55,796 nt of DNA from an uncultured bacterium (lineage in GTDB: Bacteria > Verrucomicrobiota > Kiritimatiellia > RFP12 > CAIWXQ01), in contig CAIOST010000120.1 of the NCBI GenBank assembly GCA_903861045.1, positions 1 through 55,796 of the forward strand, in the 5' to 3' direction. The notes beneath the pieces were generated by a model. It was not told the origin of the DNA. It ran no database searches and worked only from the letters and a program-made list of their open reading frames with translations. The position numbers and the translations under genes were made by a program. Shown in pieces: positions 45,160 to 53,347 of this stretch (the first letter of the stretch is position 1; each line of letters starts with the position of its first letter).

Positions 45160-45822
45160 ATGGACTGGAAGGCCTTGCTGTTGTCGCTGAAACTGGCGGG
45201 ATGTGCCACGGCCATCCTGTTCTGTCTGGGGTTGCCCGTCGCCTATTGGCTGGCCACGACCCGGCGAAAATGGAAATGCATTCCGGAGGCGTTGTGCTCG
45301 CTGCCGCTGGTCTTGCCGCCGACGGTGTTGGGGTTCTATTTGCTGGTGGCGACTGGGCCGAACAGTTCGATCGGCGCGCTGTTCTACGATGCCACGGGCC
45401 GAGCGCTGCCATTCACCTTTCCCGGCTTGGTGGTCGCGCTAGTCTTGTGCAATCTGCCCTTCGCGATTCGTCCTTTTACGGCGGCCTTTGCAGCGGTGGA
45501 CCCCAGGCTGGTGGAGATGTCGTGGTGTCTCGGGGCTTTACGGGCACGAACGTTCGCGCGGGTGATCCTGCCGCTCGCCTGGCCCGGCATCTTGACCGGC
45601 GTGGTCTTGGCCTTTATCCATTCGATCGGGGAGTTTGGTGTGGTGTTGATGGTCGGCGGGGGCATCCCGGATGTGACGCGGACGATTTCCGTCTCGATTT
45701 ACGACGATATCCAGGCGTTGAACTATGCGGCAGCCCACCGGTCGGCTCTGGCGCTGACCGGCCTGTCGGTGGTGGTTCTGGGTTTCATCTATGCTGTTCA
45801 GCGGAGGGTTTTGCCGCTGTGA
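45160..45822 (+). CDS. modB: Molybdate ABC transporter permease ModB
   Basis: A 220-residue inner-membrane permease with about five to six helices. LPLVLPPTVLGFYLL and the EAA-loop region MSWCLGALRARTFARVILPLAWPG (quoted here only for the A-L-G-A core) are typical of ModB. ATG 45160 lies 4 bases after modA. Its stop overlaps the modC GTG. Confidence 0.93.
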   Translation: MDWKALLLSLKLAGCATAILFCLGLPVAYWLATTRRKWKCIPEALCSLPLVLPPTVLGFYLLVATGPNSSIGALFYDATGRALPFTFPGLVVALVLCNLPFAIRPFTAAFAAVDPRLVEMSWCLGALRARTFARVILPLAWPGILTGVVLAFIHSIGEFGVVLMVGGGIPDVTRTISVSIYDDIQALNYAAAHRSALALTGLSVVVLGFIYAVQRRVLPL

Positions 45823-46916
45823 AACTGCGAGTACGGATGACCAAGCGATTCCCGGCGGCCACGATTCAGGTGGATCTCGAGCTGCCGGCCGACGGATTCA
45901 AGGTGACGGTATTGTTCGGGCCGTCCGGGTGTGGAAAGACGACTGTGTTGCGCGTGCTGGCTGGATTGGAGCGGCCGGAGGTCGGGCATGTGGCACTGGG
46001 GGGCTCGGTTTGGTTGGATGTGCCGGGCAAGGTCTGTTTGACCCCGCAGCGGCGGGGGGTCGGATTTATGCCGCAGGACTATGCCTTGTTTCCGCACATG
46101 GATGTCAGGGGCAATGTCGGCTATGGCTTGAGCAACTTGCCGGCGCAGGAGCGGCAGTCGCGCTTGGCGGATGCTCTCGGAATGTTGGGGTTGGCTGGGT
46201 TGGAAGGACGATATCCGCATCAGTTGTCGGGTGGGCAGAGGCAGCGGGTTGCCCTGGCGCGGGCGGTCGTGGTCCGTCCGTCGATTTTGTTGCTGGATGA
46301 ACCGATGGCTGCGCTGGATCATGTTACCCGTGACAGTGTTCGCAACGAGCTTCAGCGTCACTTGGCCGCGGTGGCGCGGCCGGTGGTGCTGGTGACGCAC
46401 GAGCGCACCGAGGCGCTGGCGCTGGCTGATCATATCGTGGTGATGGAAGACGGCCAGGTTTTGCAGGCCGGATCACCGCAGGAGGTATTCTCGCGGCCGG
46501 TGAGCTTGGCGGTGGCCCGGATCATGGGGGTGGAGACTGTGGAGTACGGGCATGTCCGGGCTGTTGTGGATGGCCTAGCGCATATTGAAATTGCGGGTGT
46601 GGAGGTGTTGGCGGTGGCCTCTGCGTTCTGTCGGGTGGGGGAGCGTGTTTGCGTGGGCATCCGCGGGGAGGATGTGGTGCTCCAGCGAGCGCTCAGCGGG
46701 ATTTCGAGTGTGCGGAACCGCTTCCCGGGAGTGGTGCGTGCGGTATCCTTCGAGGGTGCCCTTGCGCGCGTGGAAGTGGACTGCGGGATGCGTCTGACGG
46801 CGCTGGTGACGCGACCGGCCTGCGCGGAGTTGGGTTTGGCGGTGGGGGTGGCCGTGGTGGCGCTCATCAAAGCGCCCGCTGTGCATCTCATGCCCCGAGC
46901 CTTAGGGCATGATTGA
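45819..46916 (+). CDS. modC: Molybdate ABC transporter ATPase ModC
   Basis: A 365-residue ATPase that powers molybdate uptake. GPSGCGKTT is Walker A, FMPQDYALFPHMDV the Q-loop, LSGGQRQRVALARA the signature and LLLDEPMAALD Walker B, with the H-loop in LVTHERTEAL. The C-terminal region (about 300-365) is a Mop/TOBE molybdate-binding domain. The GTG start at 45819 overlaps the modB stop by four bases; the first residues KLRVRMTKRFP fit the ModC N terminus. Confidence 0.94.
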   Translation: MKLRVRMTKRFPAATIQVDLELPADGFKVTVLFGPSGCGKTTVLRVLAGLERPEVGHVALGGSVWLDVPGKVCLTPQRRGVGFMPQDYALFPHMDVRGNVGYGLSNLPAQERQSRLADALGMLGLAGLEGRYPHQLSGGQRQRVALARAVVVRPSILLLDEPMAALDHVTRDSVRNELQRHLAAVARPVVLVTHERTEALALADHIVVMEDGQVLQAGSPQEVFSRPVSLAVARIMGVETVEYGHVRAVVDGLAHIEIAGVEVLAVASAFCRVGERVCVGIRGEDVVLQRALSGISSVRNRFPGVVRAVSFEGALARVEVDCGMRLTALVTRPACAELGLAVGVAVVALIKAPAVHLMPRALGHD

Positions 46917-47067
46917 GCCCTACTCGGAAACTCGCGCCGTTTCATTTCCTGTTTTTGGCAGCGTCTTCGAGCGTGGCAGCGCCTGCTCACCCTGCTGGCG
47001 GTGGGTGGGTGCCTGTGTCGTTACAGCCAAAGAGCTGTTCGCGTAGCGGTGCCCGGTTTAAGCAAAT

Positions 47068-47085
47068 ATTGCGTTATTATTCACG
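47068..47085. promoter_or_regulatory. Weak Rex-type operator, upstream of rex copy 2
   Basis: TTGCGT-TATTAT-TCACGA matches 9 of 12 consensus half-site positions. On its own it would be weak, but it occupies the same place, 50 bases before the shared two-box module, as the strong operator at 28673-28690, and shares its TCACGA half-site. Confidence 0.5.
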
Positions 47086-47135
47086 ACTCCATAGTATAGC
47101 GTTGCGGTTGTGATTTTGTCTTTCTTTGTAATTTG

Positions 47136-47183
47136 TTGACTATAAGTAATTTATGTATGTCGTTTTTGTTCTACCAAGGCACA
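47136..47183. promoter_or_regulatory. Conserved two-box module before rex copy 2
   Basis: TTGACTATAA (47136-47145), 22 bases, then GTTCTACCAAGGCACA (47168-47183). It is the second copy of the module at 28740-28787. A TATAAT follows directly (47184-47189), which could be a -10 element here, although the other copy has ATTACT at that place. Confidence 0.6.
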
Positions 47184-47206
47184 TATAATTTGTTGTTGCC
47201 TTCTTT

Positions 47207-47224
47207 TTGTGGTTGCAGTCACAA
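47207..47224. promoter_or_regulatory. Rex-type operator of rex copy 2
   Basis: TTGTGG-TTGCAG-TCACAA matches 11 of 12 consensus half-site positions. It lies 47 bases before the rex ATG, which suggests autoregulation. Confidence 0.75.
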
Positions 47225-47271
47225 GAGAAGGATGATACATACAGACGGGCTACCGGGATCCAGGGTTGACT

Positions 47272-47904
47272 ATGGTAACAAGTAAAAACTGCATTATCCG
47301 TCTCTCGCAGTACAAGAACGCCTTGTGTCGTTTTCAGCGGCTGGGGTTTGTGAAGATCTTTTCGGATTACCTCGCGGATGCCGTGGGCGTGACCTCGACG
47401 CAGGTGCGCAAGGACTTCTCCCTCTTCAGCCTTTCGGGGAACAAGCGCGGCGGCTACCAGATTGACGCCTTGTTGGAGAAGCTTAACGAGATCCTGGGGA
47501 AGAACGAGATTCAGAAGGTGGCCCTGGTGGGCGTGGGCAATCTGGGGGCGGCGCTGTTGCGCTACACGGGGTTTGAACGCGAGCGCATCAAGGTCTGTGC
47601 GGCGTTTGAAATTGACCCGTCCAAAATTAACCCCAAGGCGGCCATTCCGATTTTGCCGGTGACGGAAATCGAAGCGTTTTGCAAGAGCCATAGCATTAAG
47701 ATTGGCATCATCTGCGTCCCCGAGATCGGCGCGCAGCAGGTGATGGATTCCCTGGCGAAGGCGGGGATCAAAGGGGTCTTGAATTTTGCGCCGGTTTGCT
47801 TGAAGACGCCGGATGACTGTACCGTCAGCAATGTGAACCTCGAGATTGAACTGGAAAACCTGATCTATTTTGCGAATGCGATGCAACACGCGGCGCACAC
47901 GTGA
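47272..47904 (+). CDS. rex: Redox-sensing transcriptional repressor Rex (copy 2)
   Basis: A 210-residue Rex protein. The winged helix has FSDYLADAVGVTSTQVRKDF and the wing SGNKRGGYQI; the NAD(H) Rossmann motif is VALVGVGNLG; GVLNFAPVCL and a C-terminal helix follow. It differs clearly from copy 1 outside these motifs, so the two are paralogues rather than a recent duplication. ATG 47272 lies 47 bases after a Rex-type operator; a TTG at 47266 is an alternative start. Because the same promoter layout precedes the fdh operon, this copy is the better candidate regulator of the hyd and fdh genes. Confidence 0.93.
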   Translation: MVTSKNCIIRLSQYKNALCRFQRLGFVKIFSDYLADAVGVTSTQVRKDFSLFSLSGNKRGGYQIDALLEKLNEILGKNEIQKVALVGVGNLGAALLRYTGFERERIKVCAAFEIDPSKINPKAAIPILPVTEIEAFCKSHSIKIGIICVPEIGAQQVMDSLAKAGIKGVLNFAPVCLKTPDDCTVSNVNLEIELENLIYFANAMQHAAHT

Positions 47905-47948
47905 CAATCCGGGGTCCCCCGGGGCGGGTCGCATAGATCGGTGTCGTG

Positions 47949-48260
47949 GCAGGCAGCAGAGGAGAGTCACGCGATGCGCAAGTTGAGCAGTCGTACCGAA
48001 CGCATGCCCCAGTCCGAGATCCTGGGAAAACCTGCCGAGACCGCATGCAGGCAGAAGAACATGGTGTTGTTTGGAAGTGAAGAGATGGCGCGAAGAAGAT
48101 CCTACAATTTCAAAACCGCCACGTTCACTACCCTTTCGCTTTGGCGTCCATACCGCCGGACTGGACCTTCGCACTGGCGCAGGTAGAGCCGACGATCCGC
48201 CCGCCATTTTGCTCGTTACGCCGTGTGCTGCGCAAACCATGGCGCGGGGCTAGGGCTGTA
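47949..48260 (+). pseudogene. Truncated duplicate of the downstream aminotransferase gene
   Basis: Positions 47949-48026 repeat 48832-48909 with only a few changes, including the leader, the ribosome site and the first 17 codons (MRKLSSRTER start). After a divergent stretch, 48151-48186 resembles the aminotransferase sequence coding PPDWTFSLAQLE (near 49280), and 48230-48243 may match the next segment. The reading frame breaks soon after the start and most of the gene is missing. Confidence 0.7.
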
Positions 48261-48304
48261 GTATTTCGCTGCCAGACGAAAGCAAACGGGCCAATCTCCC
48301 GGCG

Positions 48305-48330
48305 GTCTCACACTTCCGAAAGTGTGAGAC
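48305..48330. repeat. Palindrome 1 (GTCTCACACTT stem-loop)
   Basis: GTCTCACACTT pairs with AAGTGTGAGAC around a CCGA loop (11-bp perfect stem). It shares the core GTCTCAnACTT with the larger palindrome at 48455-48492, 125 bases downstream, and CAGTCAGTC occurs near both. There is no T-run, so a terminator is less likely than a REP-like element. Confidence 0.7.
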
Positions 48331-48454
48331 AGCCACAGTCAGTCATGGCGCATCGATCCCCGGAGGGGTGTTTTCCTCGCGCACCATCTGCGACCCCGTG
48401 CGCCCACAACGACAAAGGCCGCGCACGCGAAACCTTGCCTAAATGGCCTAACGC

Positions 48455-48492
48455 CAGTCAGTCTCATACTTTTAAAAGTATGAGACTGACTG
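48455..48492. repeat. Perfect 38-bp palindrome
   Basis: Nineteen bases from 48455 (starts CAGTCAGTCTCATAC) are followed directly by their exact reverse complement (48474-48492), with no loop. The core GTCTCATACTT is related to palindrome 1. Such perfect symmetry is either a mobile REP-like unit or a protein-binding site. Confidence 0.8.
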
Positions 48493-48831
48493 GGTCATAA
48501 GCTAGCCGCAATAACTATGGGGATCGGGTTCGAACAGATTTTGGGGCCGGCAACGGGCGCGCTGCCGGTCCGAAAAAAGGATCGGCAGTTCGACCGGCTG
48601 GGCGGGGCGTGGCGTAGCCACTGCCGTGCCCAGTAGCCAAGCACAGGCCGATGCACGTGCTCCCATGCTGCAGGAGCTTGTGAACGTAAACCGGATACCC
48701 CGGCAAAGAATACAGGCAGAAGGGGAACAGGCCGGCCAGACTATGTCCTTGCCTGAACCCTGGCTCCGGCGTATTCGCGCAACCTTTAGCATTTGACAGG
48801 CCGGGGGTCTGTGGCGTAGATAGAACATACA
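48493..48831. other. Intergenic region before the aminotransferase
   Basis: I see no supported gene in these 339 bases. Both strands have open frames of about 110 codons, but none resembles a known family and they overlap each other. The stretch may be a remnant of another gene. Confidence 0.4.
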
Positions 48832-48856
48832 GCAGGCAGCAGAGGAGAGTCACGCG

Positions 48857-50011
48857 ATGCGCAAATTGAGCAGTCGTACCGAACGCATTACCCAGTCCGA
48901 GATCCGGGCTATGACACTGGCCTGTCAGCGGGTACAGGGGATCAACATGGCTCAGGGCGTTTGCAACCTGGGGGTGCCGGAACCGGTCACGCGCGGCGTC
49001 ACCCAGGCCATGGCCGATGGCTTTAATTGCTACACGAAGTACAGCGGGTTGCCCGAGTTGCGACAGGCCCTGGCGCAGAAGCTGGCCGACTATAATCAGC
49101 TACCGGTGGACCCGGAGCAGGAGATCGTGGTCAGCGCCGGCGCCACGGGGGCGTTTTATGCCGCCGGGCTGGCGCTGCTGGAACCCGGCGATGAAGTGCT
49201 CGTCTTCGAGCCGTACTACGGCTACCACGTCAGCCTGCTGCAGGCGCTGGAGACCGTGCCGAAGTTTGTCGCCCTGCAGCCGCCGGACTGGACCTTCTCG
49301 CTGGCGCAGTTGGAAGCCGCGGTTTCGCCGCGCACCCGCGCCATGGTGGTCTGCACCCCTGGCAACCCCTGCGGTAAGGTCTTTACGCGGGAGGAACTGC
49401 TGCAACTGGGCGCCTTTGCCGAACGCCACGACCTGCTGATCTTCTCCGACGAGATTTACGAGTATTTTCTCTATGACGGACGCACGCACGTCAGCCCCGC
49501 CGCGCTCCCCGGGCTGCGCGAACGGACCATCACTATCTCCGGTTATTCCAAGACGTTCAGCATTACCGGCTGGCGCATCGGCTACAGCGTGCAGGACCGG
49601 CGCTTGACCGAAGCCATCGGGTACATGAATGACCTGGTCTATGTCTGTGCCCCTGCGCCACTGCAGATCGGCGTGGCGGCCGGCATCCGGGAACTGGATG
49701 CGTCGTTCTATCAGGGGCTGCTGGTCGAGTTTGCGGCCAAACGGTCGCAGATCTGTACCACGCTGGAGAAAGCCGGGTTGCGGCCGTATGTGCCGCACGG
49801 CGCCTACTATGTGCTGGCGGATGTCTCGCGCCTGCCAGGGCGCACCAGCAAGGAGCGTGCGATGTACCTGCTGGCGCAGACCGGCGTGGCCACGGTGCCG
49901 GGCTCGGCCTTCTACGCCGGGAACGGTGGGGATGGACTGGTGCGCTTCTGCTTTGCCAAGTCCGCCGCGGAACTCGATGAGGCCTGCGCCCGGCTCGCGC
50001 GTCTCGGATGA
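48857..50011 (+). CDS. Class I/II aminotransferase
   Basis: A 384-residue fold-type I PLP enzyme that moves an amino group between an amino acid and a 2-oxo acid. GVCNLGVPEPV and YTKYSGLPELRQALAQ are N-terminal substrate motifs, VSAGATGAFYAA binds the cofactor phosphate, CTPGNPCGKVF and SDEIYEYFLY flank the ring, and ISGYSKTFSITGWRIGY contains the PLP lysine. ATG 48857 follows AGGAGAG. It resembles aspartate or aromatic aminotransferases of the I-gamma group; specificity is unknown. It overlaps the next gene by four bases. Confidence 0.88.
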   Translation: MRKLSSRTERITQSEIRAMTLACQRVQGINMAQGVCNLGVPEPVTRGVTQAMADGFNCYTKYSGLPELRQALAQKLADYNQLPVDPEQEIVVSAGATGAFYAAGLALLEPGDEVLVFEPYYGYHVSLLQALETVPKFVALQPPDWTFSLAQLEAAVSPRTRAMVVCTPGNPCGKVFTREELLQLGAFAERHDLLIFSDEIYEYFLYDGRTHVSPAALPGLRERTITISGYSKTFSITGWRIGYSVQDRRLTEAIGYMNDLVYVCAPAPLQIGVAAGIRELDASFYQGLLVEFAAKRSQICTTLEKAGLRPYVPHGAYYVLADVSRLPGRTSKERAMYLLAQTGVATVPGSAFYAGNGGDGLVRFCFAKSAAELDEACARLARLG

Positions 50012-50955
50012 ACCCCCGCGTCATCTCGGCCAGCCGGCGGACGGATATCCCCGCGTTCTATACCCCCTGGTTCCTGAACCGGCTCCGCGCCGGGTTCTGC
50101 TTCTACCCCAATCCGCGCTTCCCACAGCAGTTTCACCGGGTTTCCCTGCTGCCGCCAGATGTTCTGGGTCTCGTCTTCTGGACCCGCCATGCCGCCCCGC
50201 TGCTGCCGCACCTGGACGAACTCGATCGCGCCGGGTTCCCGTACTATTTCCAGTACACGGTCACGGGCTATCCGCGCACCATCGAGCGGCACACGCCGCC
50301 CACGGACACGGCCGTGCAAACCTTCGCGGAACTCTCCCGCCGCGTGGGCGCCGCGCGCGTGATCTGGCGCTACGACCCCCTGCTGCTGTGCCGCGAGGTG
50401 ACGCCGGCGTGGCAGCACGACAACTTCCGGCGGCTGGCGGACGCCCTGGCGCCGTTCACGCAGCGTGTGGTCGTCAGCGTGGTGGATCCCTATGTCCGCA
50501 CTCAGCGGCGCCTCGGCCGCACGGCTGATGGCGTGCAGTACGCCCTGGAGGCCTACACCGATCTGATAAGCCTGATCGTGGCGGAGGCGCAGGCCCGCAA
50601 CCTGTGTGTGCACGCTTGCGCGGAGAGCGCCTTGTCCATCGCGGGGATCACCCCCAGCCGCTGCGTGGATGCGGAGTTGCTGTATGCCCTGCGTGGCGCC
50701 ACGCCGCCCGCGCGTGTGCGTCTGCACCGGCAACGCGAGGGGTGCCTCTGCCATGCGAGCGTGGACATTGGCGTCAACGATTCCTGCGGGTTTGGCTGCC
50801 GCTACTGCTATGCCACCAACCATCCGGAACAGGCCTTGGCGACGATCCGCCGCCACGACCCGGCGTGGAACTGTCTGACACAGGACGTCGTATTGGATCC
50901 AAGGGGGGAGGGGGACAAGGCCGCCGCTACAATGAACCGGCCCGCAGACGGGTAG
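50008..50955 (+). CDS. DUF1848 family protein with C-terminal Cys cluster
   Basis: A 315-residue protein. VISASRRTDIPAFYTPWFLNR at the N terminus, VFWTRHAAPLLPHL and IWRYDPLLL are DUF1848 landmarks; the C-terminal CGFGCRYCYATN (CX3CX2C) looks like a radical-SAM-type cluster site, and CLCHASVDIG contributes another Cys pair. Function is not known. ATG 50008 overlaps the aminotransferase stop by four bases, so it is coupled to it. Its 3' end overlaps the convergent gltX end by 29 bases. Confidence 0.85.
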   Translation: MNPRVISASRRTDIPAFYTPWFLNRLRAGFCFYPNPRFPQQFHRVSLLPPDVLGLVFWTRHAAPLLPHLDELDRAGFPYYFQYTVTGYPRTIERHTPPTDTAVQTFAELSRRVGAARVIWRYDPLLLCREVTPAWQHDNFRRLADALAPFTQRVVVSVVDPYVRTQRRLGRTADGVQYALEAYTDLISLIVAEAQARNLCVHACAESALSIAGITPSRCVDAELLYALRGATPPARVRLHRQREGCLCHASVDIGVNDSCGFGCRYCYATNHPEQALATIRRHDPAWNCLTQDVVLDPRGEGDKAAATMNRPADG

Positions 50956-52249
50956 CCACGCGGAGCAGGCGGTTGGCCACGCGCTCCCGGCCGAGCAGCA
51001 CCAGCAGTTCAAAGAGACCCGGGCCGTCGCTGAGACCGGAAACAGCTACGCGTACCGGGTGGACCATGCCACCCAGCCCCACCCCGCGCTCGTCGCCCAT
51101 GGCCCGCAGCGCGGCCTCCGTGGCGGCGTGATCAAAAACAGGCAGCGTGGCAAAATGGGCCACCACCGCCTCGAGCAGCTCCGGCACCCCGGGGCCATGT
51201 AAGCGCTTCTCCAGCGACTTGGCGTCAAAGGGGTACTCTTCATGAAAGAAATATGCGCAGTTCCCGGGGATTTCGGCGAAAAACTTGGTCCGCGGCTGCA
51301 CCAGGGCCATGATGCCGACGCGCTCGGCCACGGGCAGCTCGTCCCGCCACCAGCCACCGGCGCGTACCCGCGTCTCGAACTCCGCGGCAAACAACGCCAG
51401 CGGCAGGTGCCGGATATACTCGCCGTTCATCCAGGTCAGCTTCTTTATGTCAAAGCGTGCCGCGCTCGACTTGCACCGGTCGAGCGTGAAGGCCGCCACC
51501 ATCTCGTCGCGCGTCAGCATTTCGCGGTCCTCCCCCGGTGCCCACCCCAGCAGTGCCAGAAAGTTAAAGAGCGCCTCGGGCAGGAAACCTTGATCGCGGA
51601 ACTCGCCGACAAAGGCCGCACCATCGCGTTTGGAATAGGGCTTGCCCATGGCATTGACGATCATGGGGAGGTGGGCGTACTGCGGCGGCTCCACCCCCAT
51701 GGCACGGAAGATCTGAATGTGCTTGAAGGTGTTTTCAACATGATCGTCACCACGGATGATATGCGTGATGCGCATATCGATGTCGTCGAGCACGTTGGCC
51801 AGGTGAAAGACGGGGTTGCCGTCCGAGCGCACAATCACGAAATCCTGGGTATCCTCGGCCTTCTTGCGGATGGGTCCCTTCACCAGATCGTGGTATTCGA
51901 CCTTGCCCTCCTTGGGCATGCGGAAGACGATGCACTCGCCTTTGCCCTCCTTGTTCTCGCGGAACGCATGCCCCTGGCGCACCAACTCCTCGGCGGCCGC
52001 CAGATGACGGGCCCGTTGGGCCGACTGGTAAACAGGCGCTTCGTCATAGGTCAGCCCCAGCCAGGCCATGACATCGAGCAGCGTGCGGATGGCCTCGGGG
52101 GTGGAGCGTTCGCGGTCGGTATCCTCCACCCGCAGCAGAAAGGCGCCGCCGAGATGGCGCGCAAACAGCCAGTTAAAAATGGCCGCGCGGATGTTGCCGA
52201 TATGCACATTACCCGTGGGACTGGGCGCAAAACGAACACGTATAGACAT
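50927..52249 (-). CDS. gltX: Glutamyl-tRNA synthetase
   Basis: A 440-residue class I synthetase. RFAPSPTGNVHIGNIRAA contains the HIGH-like motif (HIGN), RVEDTDRERS the glutamate-binding segment, and YSKRDGAAFVGEF the KMSKS-like motif (YSKRD). The C-terminal anticodon-binding helices follow. ATG 52249 is the first codon before the conserved strand; an open frame to 52267 adds nothing conserved. It charges tRNA-Glu (possibly also tRNA-Gln if a GatCAB is present). Confidence 0.95.
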   Translation of the reverse strand: MSIRVRFAPSPTGNVHIGNIRAAIFNWLFARHLGGAFLLRVEDTDRERSTPEAIRTLLDVMAWLGLTYDEAPVYQSAQRARHLAAAEELVRQGHAFRENKEGKGECIVFRMPKEGKVEYHDLVKGPIRKKAEDTQDFVIVRSDGNPVFHLANVLDDIDMRITHIIRGDDHVENTFKHIQIFRAMGVEPPQYAHLPMIVNAMGKPYSKRDGAAFVGEFRDQGFLPEALFNFLALLGWAPGEDREMLTRDEMVAAFTLDRCKSSAARFDIKKLTWMNGEYIRHLPLALFAAEFETRVRAGGWWRDELPVAERVGIMALVQPRTKFFAEIPGNCAYFFHEEYPFDAKSLEKRLHGPGVPELLEAVVAHFATLPVFDHAATEAALRAMGDERGVGLGGMVHPVRVAVSGLSDGPGLFELLVLLGRERVANRLLRVATRLRAGSL

Positions 52250-52288
52250 AAGCCACCTTGTCAGCAAGAGAGGAAGACGCGCAACCGT

Positions 52289-52642
52289 TTAGGCCGGGCG
52301 TGCGCCGGCCAGCCCCTCAATCGGCACCACGGGCGCGCCTTTCCAGAGGTTTTCGATCGCATAATAGGCGCGTGCTTCCGGCGTGAAGAGATGAATCACG
52401 GCATCAAAGCAGTCCACTACCACCCAGCCACTCTCCGGCAGACCGGAGCGGCGCGCCATCAAGCCGCGCTCTTTCATGTGGTGTTGCACCTCGGTCGTCA
52501 GAGCCTTGAGGTGCGGTGCCGAGGTGCCCGTCGCTACCACGCAGAAATCGGTCAGGTTTGAGATCTCGCGTACATCCAGTACGCAGATATCCTTGCCGAG
52601 TCGTTCTCCCAGTGCCAGCGCTGCTTCGCGTGCGAGTTCCAA
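52289..52642 (-). CDS. rsfS: Ribosomal silencing factor RsfS
   Basis: A 117-residue protein that binds L14 and blocks subunit joining in starvation. DICVLDVREISNLTDFCVVA, SGWVVVDCFDAVIHLF and YYAIENLW are the conserved RsfS segments. The start is TTG at 52642; AAGGAG lies about 14 bases upstream, and an in-frame ATT closer to it is also possible. It follows nadD by 4 bases, the common nadD-rsfS pair. Confidence 0.93.
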   Translation of the reverse strand: MELAREAALALGERLGKDICVLDVREISNLTDFCVVATGTSAPHLKALTTEVQHHMKERGLMARRSGLPESGWVVVDCFDAVIHLFTPEARAYYAIENLWKGAPVVPIEGLAGARPA

Positions 52643-52646
52643 TGAG

Positions 52647-53282
52647 TTAATGACCTTCTCCTTGCCGGGCGTCGGGATGGCTGTAAAGCCCCTTCCGCCG
52701 GATATACTGTTCCACCGTTGGCGTTACAAGATAACGGATTGTCCGGTTTTCGGCAACCCGCCCGCGAATTTCACGCGACGAGACCTCGCATAGCCGTCCC
52801 CGGATCACCCCGGACAGCAGTCGTTCCGGCCACGGAGCCGGTAGCGGCAACTCGGCTGCGCGCACCGGACGGTCAATCCCCGGCCGATCCACCACGATGA
52901 ACGGGCAGATGGCCAGCAGATCCCGGACCCGGCGCCAGAGGTGCAACTCCCGCAGGGAGTCCATGCCAATGATGAAGTGCGGCTCGATCTCCGGATAGCG
53001 CAGGCGGAAGGCGGTCATCGTCTCCACCGCATAGGAGACGCCGCCGCGTTCCAGTTCCAGCGTACAAACGCCCAGTTCGGGATCATCCGCCACCGCGAGC
53101 CGCACCATCGCCAGGCGGTCCGCCGCCGGGGCCAGGTCGGTCAGATGCTTGTGGGGCGGGTTATGGCACGGCATGAGCAGCACCCGCGTCAAGCCGCACG
53201 TTTCTCGCACGGTATGCGCTAGTAGCAAATGACCGGTATGCACCGGATTAAACGTGCCGCCCAATATGCCGATCTTCTCCAC
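52647..53282 (-). CDS. nadD: Nicotinate-nucleotide adenylyltransferase
   Basis: A 211-residue enzyme making NaAD from nicotinate mononucleotide and ATP in NAD synthesis. ILGGTFNPVHTGHLLLA carries the GGTFNP and HxGH nucleotidyl-transferase motifs, MPCHNPPHK follows, FIIGMDSLRELHLW is the substrate loop, and CEVSSREIRGRV the SSTxIR-like motif. ATG 53282. Confidence 0.95.
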   Translation of the reverse strand: MEKIGILGGTFNPVHTGHLLLAHTVRETCGLTRVLLMPCHNPPHKHLTDLAPAADRLAMVRLAVADDPELGVCTLELERGGVSYAVETMTAFRLRYPEIEPHFIIGMDSLRELHLWRRVRDLLAICPFIVVDRPGIDRPVRAAELPLPAPWPERLLSGVIRGRLCEVSSREIRGRVAENRTIRYLVTPTVEQYIRRKGLYSHPDARQGEGH

Positions 53283-53347
53283 GTCGCACCACTCCTACGC
53301 CGCCTGCGGCTCCTGGTGTGGGGAAACGTCCCCCGCCAGGGCTGCCG

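Noticed and set aside
48305-48492. CRISPR array in the palindrome region
   Set aside because: Only two related palindromes of unequal length, no regular spacers and no cas genes.
48502-48853. Two overlapping minus-strand open frames of about 110 codons
   Set aside because: They lie in different frames over the same bases, have low-complexity composition and match no family I know.
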